From positions 25,463-38,967 of the forward strand of contig JADGJH010000038.1 in NCBI GenBank assembly GCA_027596945.1: DNA of 13,505 bases, written 5' to 3'. Shown piece after piece: positions 1-8,296 of the stretch. Position numbers and translations under genes: made by a program. This stretch comes from Physocladia obscura. Lineage: Eukaryota > Chytridiomycota > Chytridiomycetes > Chytridiales > Chytriomycetaceae. How positions within the stretch are numbered: position 1 is the stretch's first letter; the number at the start of each line of letters is the position of its first letter. Under the pieces are notes generated by a model. The model had not been told where the DNA came from. It searched no databases and saw only the letters and a list, made by a program, of their open reading frames with translations.

Positions 1-658
1 ATTAATTATATTACAATTTTTTTTATATTTGTGTTCCCATTAAAAAAAAAAAAAAAAAACAACTTTCAATAGAGTAAAGAAATTTATGTGATAAACTAAT
101 CATCACATAACAAATAGAGCTCTTTTCATAGTGATGACAATTGGCTGGACAATTAATTAAACCAGCTTATTTTCAGTATTCAATTCGACCACCTGTAAAA
201 TCGTCAATGATGTTGCAATTTAATAGTTGTGAATTAACAGTTGATGCAAATACGTTGCCGTTAATAACTGATCGGCCATGTCGAAGTCCTTGTCGAATTT
301 TAGAGCACGGTAAACTTTCCTGCGGTGAGACTTAGAGTGGAATTGAGAGTGCATGACTAGAATTACCCACTACTTGATTCGAATAACATTAACTCCAATG
401 TGGAGACGCAATACCAATACAGGCGAAAAAAAACTAGAAAATGAAAATAGAGCCAGGCCACTTTTAAAGCTGATTTTATTTTTGTTTGCTGAGGCATAAA
501 ACACTACTATATTATTTGGAATTTGAATACTGTTTCTTTTCGAAAACTATGAGCGACCAAGTTCAATAAGAACCTTGTTTAATTATCAGATAAGCAATCA
601 AATGCAAACATAGAAATAAGGATATATTTTAAAGAATCGAACACCAAAATTTAAACTT
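1..658. other. Gene-poor left edge with one doubtful short ORF
   Basis: AT-rich DNA with an 18-A run near position 42. On the plus strand an open frame runs about 141-335 (64 codons, TTG-initiated, no ATG near its start) and ends at a TAG. It has several CpGs, unlike the transposon remains further right, and a possible splice acceptor (cttattttcag, ending near 176) lies inside it. It could therefore be the last exon of a gene that begins outside the window, but I recognise no domain and the length is within chance. From 336 to 658 I see nothing beyond the 3' flank of the minus-strand gene that ends at 659. Confidence 0.3.
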
Positions 659-1861
659 CTAAGAGTCAACTTCTTCCTCAGCAATTCTTTGTGAAATCAA
701 AAAACTGTCAATATCAGCTATTTTCCAAGTTCCGTCATCAGGAAATATTCCGTTTGAGAAATATGAAGATTCCATTCGAATTGCAATCGAGTCCAAATCG
801 GCAAAACCTTGTTCTACAACAATTCCATCCGAGATTCTGAAAACTTTATACTCAACAACAAAACCATAGACAACAGAATCAACGGCAACGCGTTGGCCAG
901 TGTTCATCAATTTGCTTTTAAATTGAAAGTCAGGAAAAACAGTAGTTCTGGGGTCACTGCCATCTGTGCCAGATGCTTGCTTCAAATCTTTGATTTCATA
1001 GACGAATTCAAATATCATTTCGCGATGTATAATTTTCCGATTTTGTTGTTGTTTTGGTTCGACATCGCCATATTCATCGACTAATTTGGAAAATACGGCA
1101 GAATTGTAACGCTTAATAACAGGGCCAGGGAGAAGTGTGCTCATTGCATTTTTAGCGGAGCCAAATGTTATCCAAATAAATTTGGGGCGAACCAATGACG
1201 CAGTGAATGAATCGTAATACCAAGATGGTTTGATATATTCCCAGTCGAAAGAGATGCGGTAGCCTTTACTGGTGAGATCTTTATGGAACACTGAGAAAGC
1301 CCTTAGAAGGGAAGGGGCGAGGAGGTTGGGCAGTTGGTTTATCTGGCTAGACTTTAGGGCTGACAAAGAAGAATTCGGAGGTCGATCTGAGTATAATTCG
1401 CCGTTCCAGTTGCTAAGATTTGCAAAGAGGGTTGGCAGAGCGCGTTTAACACCACGGTTGAATTCGTGGGGGAAGAAAGCCCGTCCAAAATGCGAACGGA
1501 GGAAACTTCTGCCGTGAAGGCGCGCGAGAGCAATGTATAGCGGTTGTGTTATGAATAGCCAGACAAATAGACGCCATGTCTCTTTTTTTATTCCCGTTGC
1601 TTCTTTTGTTGAAGTTTTAATGCCTTCAATGTCAAAGTAGCTTCGTCGCTTCGCGTAATTGCAACCTTCGCTGGCAACTTTATGCCGGCTTAAGCTTGCA
1701 TTGAGCAGCCGCACCGGGAAGTGTGCCACCAGCGATTCGTGGTGTGTTTGAGTTTGTGTTGGTGTTACTTTTGAAGATGGCGGCTGTGTGGAAAACGAAG
1801 TCATGCGCATCGAATGCCTTGCCGCCACAAGCGAATTAAACCCGAAACGTGCTTGAATCAT
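659..1861 (-). CDS. Putative mitochondrial protein, 400 aa, possibly Tim44/mL45-like C-terminus
   Basis: Intact, intronless 400-codon frame. The first 25 or so residues contain Arg, Ser and hydrophobics with no acidic residue (MIQARFGFNSL..., then RMTSFSTQ), as expected of a cleavable mitochondrial presequence. Around residues 95-110 is a hydrophobic stretch (WRLFVWLFITQPLYIALARL). The region from about residue 180 on is a mixed alpha/beta segment that ends with DGTWKIADIDSF. That ending recalls the last strand of the Tim44-like fold shared by Tim44, mL45/MRPL45 and Mba1, proteins of inner-membrane import and the mitoribosome. This resemblance is weak and comes from memory, not a search. The first ATG is taken as the start because the targeting-like sequence begins there. 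CpG content is high (for example 1441-1500), unlike the region from 2600 to 10400, which supports an active host gene. Confidence 0.75.
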   Translation of the reverse strand: MIQARFGFNSLVAARHSMRMTSFSTQPPSSKVTPTQTQTHHESLVAHFPVRLLNASLSRHKVASEGCNYAKRRSYFDIEGIKTSTKEATGIKKETWRLFVWLFITQPLYIALARLHGRSFLRSHFGRAFFPHEFNRGVKRALPTLFANLSNWNGELYSDRPPNSSLSALKSSQINQLPNLLAPSLLRAFSVFHKDLTSKGYRISFDWEYIKPSWYYDSFTASLVRPKFIWITFGSAKNAMSTLLPGPVIKRYNSAVFSKLVDEYGDVEPKQQQNRKIIHREMIFEFVYEIKDLKQASGTDGSDPRTTVFPDFQFKSKLMNTGQRVAVDSVVYGFVVEYKVFRISDGIVVEQGFADLDSIAIRMESSYFSNGIFPDDGTWKIADIDSFLISQRIAEEEVDS

Positions 1862-2052
1862 GACAGGTTCAAAGTAATTTCAGGCGTTTTTAAGGGAGAT
1901 TAAATATTGTTCAAAATAAATATAATAAAACAATACAAAACGCACTTTCTGAAAATTTAGATTTTATTATTTTATTGTGTTCTTAACTGTAAAATTTGTC
2001 TGTCTAGGTAGTTTGCCCATTATTGGAAAAATGTGTTTTAACCGCATTGACC

Positions 2053-2102
2053 AAAAAAATTGTATTTGAAATATATTTTTTGCAATTGAAATACAATTTT
2101 TT
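2053..2102. repeat. 14-bp perfect inverted repeat with 21-nt loop
   Basis: The arm 2054-2067 (AAAAAATTGTATTT) is the exact reverse complement of 2089-2102. The loop is 2068-2088. It lies upstream of both divergent genes. It could be a cruciform or a remnant of a small foldback element; the low complexity limits how much weight it bears. Confidence 0.6.
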
Positions 2103-2492
2103 GAAATTTTATATTTCACTTTTTTCAAACAGAGTTTTTTGACCAATTTCTGACGACAAAAATTGAAGTTCAAAAAAAAAAAGAAAAAAAAAAGGCATAG
2201 CTTCTATTCATATCAATAGTCATAAAGAGAAGCAGCAATAATGAATTGATAAATATGATAAAGAAAACCCCCTATACAACAGCCCACACACACTTTTCTG
2301 TGAGACTTTCCTAATTTTTAAATTTCACAACTACACACTGCGGTAAGAAAGAGAAAAACTCAACTTTGGATAGTGTGAAACTGTTCACGCAATGATGGTG
2401 AACAATGGTGTGATTGATTTTAGTGAGACTTGTCACTGAGATATGTTTGTGATGAGTTTTGTGAATGTTCTTGTTCAAACAAACCTTTCAAG

Positions 2493-2518
2493 AAAAAATC
2501 CAAAAAGTTGGATTTTTT
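2493..2518. repeat. 11-bp hairpin with 4-nt loop upstream of the 2602 ORF
   Basis: The arm AAAAAATCCAA (2493-2503) is perfectly complementary to TTGGATTTTTT (2508-2518), with loop AAAG. It lies about 85 nt before the ATG at 2602, so if transcribed it would be a compact 5'-leader hairpin. On either strand the second arm ends in a T run, so it also looks like a short T-ended hairpin. Its function is unknown. Confidence 0.6.
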
Positions 2519-2601
2519 GACTAAAAATAACTTCATCCAACTAACAACTATTTATTTAAATTTTTTGAGAATTTTCTTTTTCTTTTAATATTATATTAAC
2601 C

Positions 2602-2934
2602 ATGACTGTTAGAATTCCATCCACAACTGTGAGAAATCAATTCCTTATCTATAAAGACCCACGAAATGAACATCACTATGAGGTACAAGAACGTAAAATT
2701 AATATCACACTATCAAAGGTGGGAGTACCTTACTTTGGTTCAAATCAGCCTGTTGTTATTGAAGTACCTGATAAATGGATGAAAATGGTTAATCCAGTGA
2801 GAGCTAATATTACCATGAAGGAACAAATTGTTGAATTGGAAGAGACTGTCAAACAATTGCAATCAGAACTGAGAGAGGCAACTGACCCAGACCTTGACAA
2901 ACTGTCTGTGGTTGAAATAATTCATACTCGATAA
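2602..2934 (+). CDS. Small coiled-coil protein, unknown function, with +1-frame continuation
   Basis: ORF of 110 codons starting at an ATG in a reasonable context (aaccATGact). I do not recognise the family. Residues 1-70 are a mixed charged/hydrophobic region (for example FLIYKDPRN, VPYFGSNQPVVIEVPDKW). Residues 72-92 (MKEQIVELEETVKQLQSELRE) form a short predicted coiled coil with Leu/Ile at heptad spacing. The ORF stops at TAA 2932-2934, but the +1 frame is open from 2921 to the TGA at 3065-3067 (48 codons) and reads like protein (LDNIKQLMNKHEYFETESEI), so the original protein may have been about 155 aa. It is CpG-poor and sits at the edge of the transposon-rich region, so it may be a transposon gene or pseudogene instead of a host gene. 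Confidence 0.45.
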   Translation: MTVRIPSTTVRNQFLIYKDPRNEHHYEVQERKINITLSKVGVPYFGSNQPVVIEVPDKWMKMVNPVRANITMKEQIVELEETVKQLQSELREATDPDLDKLSVVEIIHTR

Positions 2935-3067
2935 CATAAAACAATTAATGAACAAGCATGAATACTTTGAGACTGAATCAGAAATTTACTTTGTAGACAA
3001 AAACTTGGTGTATTATACAAAAACAAAGCAAGATGCTGACAATAAAGCAAAGACTGAAATGATGTGA

Positions 3068-4047
3068 AAGGGAGACACTAACCTGTGCAACCACATTTGT
3101 TTGATTTTTCTCAAACATATTTTCATTGCAGAGAAAAACTCAAAGATGCCTTTACACTGATATATTTGAAATTTTTTTCAGTTTTGAATAAAAATGAATG
3201 TGAAATGAATGAAGTTTCAAAATTGAAAGCATTTATCTGGAGGATAAACTATCACAAAGTAAATGTTGTAGTTGTTTTTTTGTTGCATAGAAAGAATTAT
3301 GCACTCACTATTTAATAACAGAAATACCTGTTCTCCTTCTGAAAATTTTTCTTTTGATACATGTTAAAATGAGTAAAAGAATTATTGTGACTTTTTTGGG
3401 CATTATTTCTCCCTATTTTTTGTTTATCATATTTACTTGCATTTTGTTTTTCCTTTTTTGTGATTGCATGATCAGTTTGTTCTCTCTTTGAGTGAGTGTG
3501 CCCTCATTGGGTTTTGTTTTGCTAGTTGAATAACCTTTTTCAAGACAATTGCACTGACAGAGTCAGTGGATTGCAGGATGTGAGGTTGAAGGGTCACAAT
3601 GCTGTGGCTATCATGACAGCAGTGCAACAAGTTACTGCTACTTGCTGCTGCAAGTAGAACCAGTAACACCTCCACCCTGCATCACTGCTTGTAGCACAGG
3701 TAAGAATACAGACCATCTGGCCTGTGCCCACAGTGCAACAGAGGAGCATGCAGCAAAGCCAAAATCAAACAGACATCTGTGTAGCTCATCTTGGCTGCCA
3801 ACTTGCAGTCCAAGGCACCAGTGCTCGATGCTGGGTGGATGTCTGTGTAGTGCTTTGTGCTGGCCAAAACACAGTCCATTGCAACATGTGCCACCATTGT
3901 CACACTCAATCTTGCCACTCCTGTCCCTGGCACTGCAGCAGCCAAGCAGCTGCTTTTGTTCCTGCTGCCCAACTTACTACTAGCCACTCTCCTGCCTCTG
4001 GTGCCACCAGCCACTGCACACCTGCACATCTGCACCCAAAACAACTA
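3068..4047. other. No confident gene; CAG/CTG-rich degenerate tract
   Basis: 3068-3500 is AT-rich with no convincing coding frame; the plus-strand frame at 3085-3315 has no recognisable content. From about 3540 to 4050 composition shifts to a comparatively GC-rich mix full of CAG, CTG, GCA and TGC words with almost no CpG. Several overlapping frames on both strands stay open for 60-140 codons and give Cys/Ala/Thr/His-rich translations. Long open frames in all phases are what such composition produces, so I do not call a gene. It looks like a former coding region of a repeat that lost its CpGs by deamination, and it may be the 3' part of the minus-strand pseudogene that follows. Confidence 0.4.
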
Positions 4048-5449
4048 CTAGCACTGCAGACATGCAGCAGCATGCATTTTCACATATGCCATTTGTTTGC
4101 TGCATGTTATGTTTGTGAAAAAAAGTGGTGCAACTTTTAATTTCTTGAAAGTTTTTTGTTCCATGCTTTTGGCTATGATTTCAAGTGATTGTTGCATGCC
4201 TTTGAAATTACAGAGTCTTGTATAACAAAATTTGGTTTCCAAAAGGGCTGTGATCCAGTTGCTGATGTTTCTGACACCTTCAACATCTCTGATGACCAAA
4301 GTGGTGGGAGTTTGGTGTTTGGTACGCATGTGCACAGTTTTGTTGCCTTCAACAGCATATGCAACAGTTCCACCATAGAACACCCAGCTAGTTTCCATGA
4401 ATTTGTTTCTTTGAATTTTGTTTTTGAAGTGAATTTCCATTTGTATGTTTGTTATTTTGTGAGTACGAGTTTCTTTGTTTATTTTTTGGATTGTACCAAT
4501 GATTTGTAGTTGGTGATTGTGATATTGTGTAATTGGAATCATTTTTGTGAAGCTGGCACCATTTGCCAAGTATTTTCCTTCAATTATCTATTGCATATTT
4601 GCAGAAGAAAGGTTGTGAATCACATCAAAGCCAATAATTTTTGTAGTGCTGGTGTTTTCTTTAGTAATGTGTTTGAACAGTGGTGGTAATTCAATTCCCT
4701 CAGAGTGAGCAGCACCACAAAGCACCTCCATTGTGTTGAATTCACAATTTATGAAGCATTCTTCAATGGCAGTGTGAATATTGCCAGTGAGGTTCCATCC
4801 TTTGAGAAGGTTTTCAAGATTAGAGCACATATCTTTCTCTTTTTTGAGCCATGAGACTGTAATGAAAGTGTTGATATCTTTGCACAAGATGTACACTGTA
4901 TGGCTCATTTCTAATTTGGTTATGGGAGCAGGTTCCTTTCCTTTGCTGCTGTAGCTGGTGTTTATTTTTTGTTGGTTTGTATTTTTACATGCCTGCTTTT
5001 TTTGGCATTTTCTGTTGGAAAATTTTTTAAATGCCTTGCTGTTTTTCAAACATAACAGTTTGCTTTTCTTTATTACAATCTTTATAATTTTGAGAAATTT
5101 TTAAAAAAAAACCAGCATTAGAATTGCTGTATTCTTGTTTTAAGCAGTGTTTTTTATTTTGCTTGTCAGCAGTACCTTTCTGGTATTTTTTATTTACATG
5201 TAATGCTCTTATTCTGAGCTGTTGTTTGCATTTGCCTTTGTTTTTAAGGGCCATACATCCATTCTTGGTATGTTGGCAGCAGACCCATTTGTAGCTGCTT
5301 CTTCCTTTGTTTTTGGTCAGTAAATTTGGCTTGCTGTATGCTGATGCAGCAGCCTCCATAGCTAGAATAATCTTAATACTAGTCAGTTGGGGAACAGGGC
5401 ATTTCGACAAGATGCTCACAGTTGAGACATATGAGATGGCAAATTCCAC
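4048..5449 (-). pseudogene. Broken minus-strand ORF series, Cys/His-rich N-terminal part, family unknown
   Basis: Three minus-strand frames line up as one decayed gene. The 5' part (5449-5027, 140 codons) has a Cys/His-bearing stretch (YKWVCCQHTKNGCMALK, then a distal ALHV and KKHC). It faintly recalls FLYWCH/WRKY-GCM1 zinc fingers of transposons; this is weak. A shift of frame near 5040 leads to 5049-4588, which ends at TAG 4588-4590. The same frame resumes six codons later and stays open to the TGA at 4048, so about 330 codons are broken by a single stop. The downstream half contains segments such as FYGGTVAYAVEGN and TTLVIRDVEGVRN, which look like real folded protein but match nothing I know. 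No CpG occurs from 4468 to 5404. It is probably a transposon-derived or repeat gene; an unannotated intron could remove the stop. Confidence 0.4.
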
Positions 5450-6250
5450 AAAACAGGCATGCTGAAGTACTCTGAACAGACTTCAGAAGACTGTAATGAT
5501 GCCAGCACCAAGCCAGGTGCATGTCACAAAAAAAGAGCAGCAGGTAGCACAGTTGCTGCCACCATCACAAAGAAAGAATTGTCAGTGATAGATACTTTTT
5601 TAATTACCTACTTTCCCAATTCCAACAACTCACTTGCAACTAATTGTACACTGCAGCACACAACTGTTGCAAATACATGGTCACTGTTGATCCTGTTTTC
5701 TTTGTCACTGTCATCAATGCTCCTTCCAGGACAACTCTGCTGGCTACATTCACACACCCATCCCTGACACCACCACCACATGCCTAGGTTCATCCCCCAC
5801 CACAACCACAGCTACGCCAGGCACATGACAGCAGTCACTGCTTGCCAGTTTGTTAGTAACCACCTGCTCCACTTCTTGTCAAATTGCCTAAGTAATTTTT
5901 GACAAATTCTTGTTTGACAAATCCTTTACAATACTGGACTCACCTGGAAATCTCTGAAAAGATGAGCAATACAAGTCAGAGATGCAAATGTTTTGCAATT
6001 CACATTTGAATTGAACTTTATCAACTGGAACATCCATAATATTATGTTCCTTGGCAAGGTTTCTGATTAAATTCTGGTATGGGCACTTATTCTTTACTAT
6101 TTTTACTCTGCCTAATAGTTTTATCTTTAGTTTATTCTTTTACTTCTTCTCTTTTTGTCCCTTGTGGTGGACTTTGGGTTTTTGGGGGATGTTGAATTCT
6201 TATACTTTTTCTGGATTTCTAGTTAGTAAGCAGACTAGTAATCATTGGAA
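5450..6250. other. No gene recognised; decayed repeat-like DNA
   Basis: 5459-5870 has the same CpG-poor, CA/TG-rich composition as 3540-4050. It has a 102-codon plus-strand open frame with no recognisable domain. 5870-6250 is AT-rich. A plus-strand frame from 6051 to 6449 translates to hydrophobic, Phe-rich sequence. It starts at TTG and runs into the inverted repeat at 6427, so I treat it as chance. Confidence 0.35.
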
Positions 6251-6258
6251 ATTTGTAC

Positions 6259-6342
6259 TGAGGAACAATGACTGTGCCACTGATGATGCAATGTGGAACT
6301 TGAGGAAGAATAACTGTGCCACTGGTGATGCAATGTGGATAA
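6259..6342 (+). repeat. Two tandem 42-bp units
   Basis: Units 6259-6300 and 6301-6342 share the core CTGTGCCACTG.TGATGCAATGTGGA with only a few differences. Being 42 bp long they keep frame (14 codons: NNDCATDDAMWN then KNNCATGDAMWI in the plus-strand frame 6051-6449). They lie about 85 bp outside the left end of the transposon. Confidence 0.8.
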
Positions 6343-6429
6343 GCAACAAGAAAACAATATTTAAGGACTGGAAAACTGGATTTTGTTTCTTTTTAGTTTT
6401 GTTGTTAAATCTTTTGTGTTTCCTGGCAC

Positions 6430-6473
6430 TGGATGACTTCCAAAAATGAACCAAACCACAAAACCAAAATGTG
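6430..6473 (+). repeat. Left terminal inverted repeat of the transposon
   Basis: This 44-bp arm begins TGGATGACTTCC and is A/C-rich inside (AACCAAACCACAAAACC). It is the perfect reverse complement of 8440-8483. Just inside is a second palindrome, TTTGGTCCAGG (6474-6484) against CCTGGACCAAA (6503-6513). The same word TTTGGTCCAGG recurs inside the third end copy at about 9039, as expected for subterminal binding sites of a transposon protein. Confidence 0.85.
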
Positions 6474-6645
6474 TTTGGTCCAGGGGCCAATGGTGGTTTG
6501 GTCCTGGACCAAATTTGTTGATACCAAAAAATTGTCTGAACAAATGGTCCAGGAACAAAACAAAAAACCAAAAATATTTATAAGATAAAATAAAATAAAA
6601 ACTGATAATAATAATGCAAAACAAAATAAATCAAAAAAATGCAGG

Positions 6646-7631
6646 CACAATTGGCAGCCGCATGAAATCAATAATCTGTTGGACATAATTGAAGACATTC
6701 TCCCCTCCAGCAGCAATGAATGGGAGCAAGTACATACCTGTTACATTGCATTTGGCTACAATTGGGATGTTGAAGCACTGAAAAAACATGTTCAAAAAGC
6801 TACGGAACCATTAAAAACCAACTGGCAATCCTATTTGCCCCCCACAAGTAGTCTGTGCAAAGTGATTCATGGCAAATTGATGAAAAGAATGACAGTGTTG
6901 TGTTGGATGATGACACTGGAGTTGACAGCAAAGAAAACTGGGAAGAGTTCAGCTAATTGGGTGAGGTACAGCAAGAAAGCAATAATGAGCAACCTGTGCT
7001 CCCTGTGTTACCTCCAGTTCTTGAGTCACAGCCAACAATTGGGTAAAGGTGTTTTATTTTTCCCTCATCTAACATGTGTTCTGTTTTAATATCCTTTCAG
7101 GAGTGCAAGTGCTGTAACAAGTTGAGTTGGTCTGATGCCTTCTGAACTTCTGGCTATTTTGGTGGGTAAGTGGCAAATGTCATCTACAGGGTCCAGTCCT
7201 GCCAATATTGAGTAGAATTGCCTGTAAGCAAAGGGCTATTGATGATTCAATCATATGGTAAGTGTGAATATTAAACTTCATGTATATATGTGATCATATT
7301 TTGTTTTATTAAATTGCGCCAAGAGTTGAAAAGTATGACTGAGGTACTGGCAATGTTTATGATGCAAAATGAAAAAATCAGAAGAGAAGAGTGAGAGACA
7401 AGAGAGAGAATAGTGAAAGAAGAAAGAAAAGAAAGGATTGCACAGGAAAAGACAGAAAGAGAAGAAAAGATTGTAAGGGAAAAGGAAGAAAGAGAAGAAA
7501 AAGAAAGAAATAGAAAAATGGAAATGGAGAGATACCAAATGGAATCACAGGAGCGCAAAGAAAAAAGACAATTAGAAATGATGTGCCTTCAGTTAATGTT
7601 GCAAAAGGGAGGAATGAATGATCAAAAATAA
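6646..7631 (+). pseudogene. Myb-like/DUF6818-type transposon protein, frameshifted
   Basis: The frame from about 6649 begins NWQPHEINNLLDIIEDILP followed by SSSNEWEQV. This is the helix-helix signature (W...E...LL..IE..LP....EW..V) of Myb/SANT-like DUF6818 proteins common in oomycetes and chytrids. The next family segment, KPTGNPICPPQV...AK, appears only in the +1 frame (6791 to about 6866). The following acidic part, QIDEKNDSVVLDDD, lies in the third frame (6873-6956). At least two frameshifts are therefore present. The C-terminus (about 7330-7631) is a long Glu/Lys/Arg coiled coil ending LEMMCLQLMLQKGG and TAA. An in-frame TGA at 7392-7394 breaks it, perhaps a former CGA Arg codon. A donor-like GGTAAGT at 7258 suggests an intron before the coiled coil. 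In PIF/Harbinger elements this partner binds DNA and helps the nuclease. Confidence 0.7.
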
Positions 7632-7731
7632 AGTTGAATATTATTTTCAAACTGTTTGTTTATTGAAAAATAACTTTTATTTATTGATGCATAATATATG
7701 CAATTGCATTGCTAAAACCATTAGACTTTTT

Positions 7732-8296
7732 TCAAATATTTCTTAGTGCTTGTTTTAGATCCCCTTCCTTCAGTAGCGTCACGATATTGTTAAACATATT
7801 GCCATTCATCAGAAAAGCTGAATTGGCAAAGATACCATACTTCTGTAATGTCAACAATTTATCGAGTAGCTTTTCCTGAAACTGGCAGCTCATTTCCTCA
7901 TCATTTCATGAGCCAGGGCAGTTGTGCTTCATCCAAATAATTGTCCCTATTTTGCCATGATTATTGAATAAAGAAGGATATATAACATAACTCACCATCA
8001 GCTCTGAAACAAAGCACACGAGTAACTAAAACAGAATGCAGCCATCCATTATACATGGTATTTTGTCTGTCAGCTTCAGATGGCTCTTGAACATGATAAT
8101 TTTTACCGTCTATGAACTCAAACTTGTTTGTCACATATGGCTCAGGAGCTGCAACTTTTTCAGCCCATACACATTACTGTTGAAACAAGGGCCATTTGAT
8201 TTTAGCATCTTCCATATTCCTGAGTGACAGCAGTAGAGCAACTTCTGCTTTTGATAAAATACGGGATAAAGTGGAGGGGGGAAGGATTATTCTTTT
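7732..8296 (-). pseudogene. DDE_Tnp_4-type (Harbinger-like) transposase pseudogene
   Basis: Two exons joined across a 49-nt intron (7947-7995, GTGAGT...TAG). Read 5'-3', exon 1 (8296-7996) gives STLSRILSKAEVALLL, then IKWPLF, then FEFIDGKNYHV, which carries the first catalytic Asp, then TMYNGWLHSV and ADG. Exon 2 (7946-7732) gives TIIWMKHNCPGS, a stop, then ND, which carries the second Asp, and later YGIFANSAFLMNGN, LLKEGDL and a TGA. These match the order of DDE_Tnp_4 nucleases (..iDG.., ..PGSWnD.., ..DSAF..P.). The stop TGA at 7906-7908 replaces the Trp of PGSWND, and a TAA lies at 8174-8176. The N-terminal half upstream of 8296 is missing or unreadable. The C-terminal part with the last acidic catalytic residue is absent. 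It therefore cannot encode an active enzyme. Confidence 0.8.

Larger units (their letters stand above)
1862..2601. other. AT-rich spacer between divergent genes
   Basis: About 740 bp separates the start of the minus-strand mitochondrial-type gene from the start of the plus-strand ORF at 2602, so it would contain both promoters. It is strongly A/T-rich, has an A-rich run at 2171-2192, and holds two clear inverted repeats listed separately. I see no convincing TATA box or known operator and no coding sequence. The minus-strand open frame at 1967-2173 has the composition of random AT-rich DNA. Confidence 0.5.

Noticed and set aside
2602..3067. Antizyme-like +1 frameshift gene
   Set aside because: Antizyme has a short first ORF and a long second ORF with a known fold; here the proportions are reversed and no such motif appears.
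3682..4140. Long overlapping open frames on both strands (113-138 codons)
   Set aside because: Open frames in several phases at once reflect CAG/CTG-rich, stop-poor composition; none has a recognisable domain.
6051..6449. 132-codon hydrophobic plus-strand frame with possible membrane segments
   Set aside because: It starts at TTG, is T-rich by composition, and ends inside the transposon terminal repeat; no family is recognisable.
7271..7650. Phe/Ser/Leu-rich minus-strand frames resembling membrane proteins
   Set aside because: They are antisense shadows of the Glu/Lys-rich coiled coil on the plus strand.
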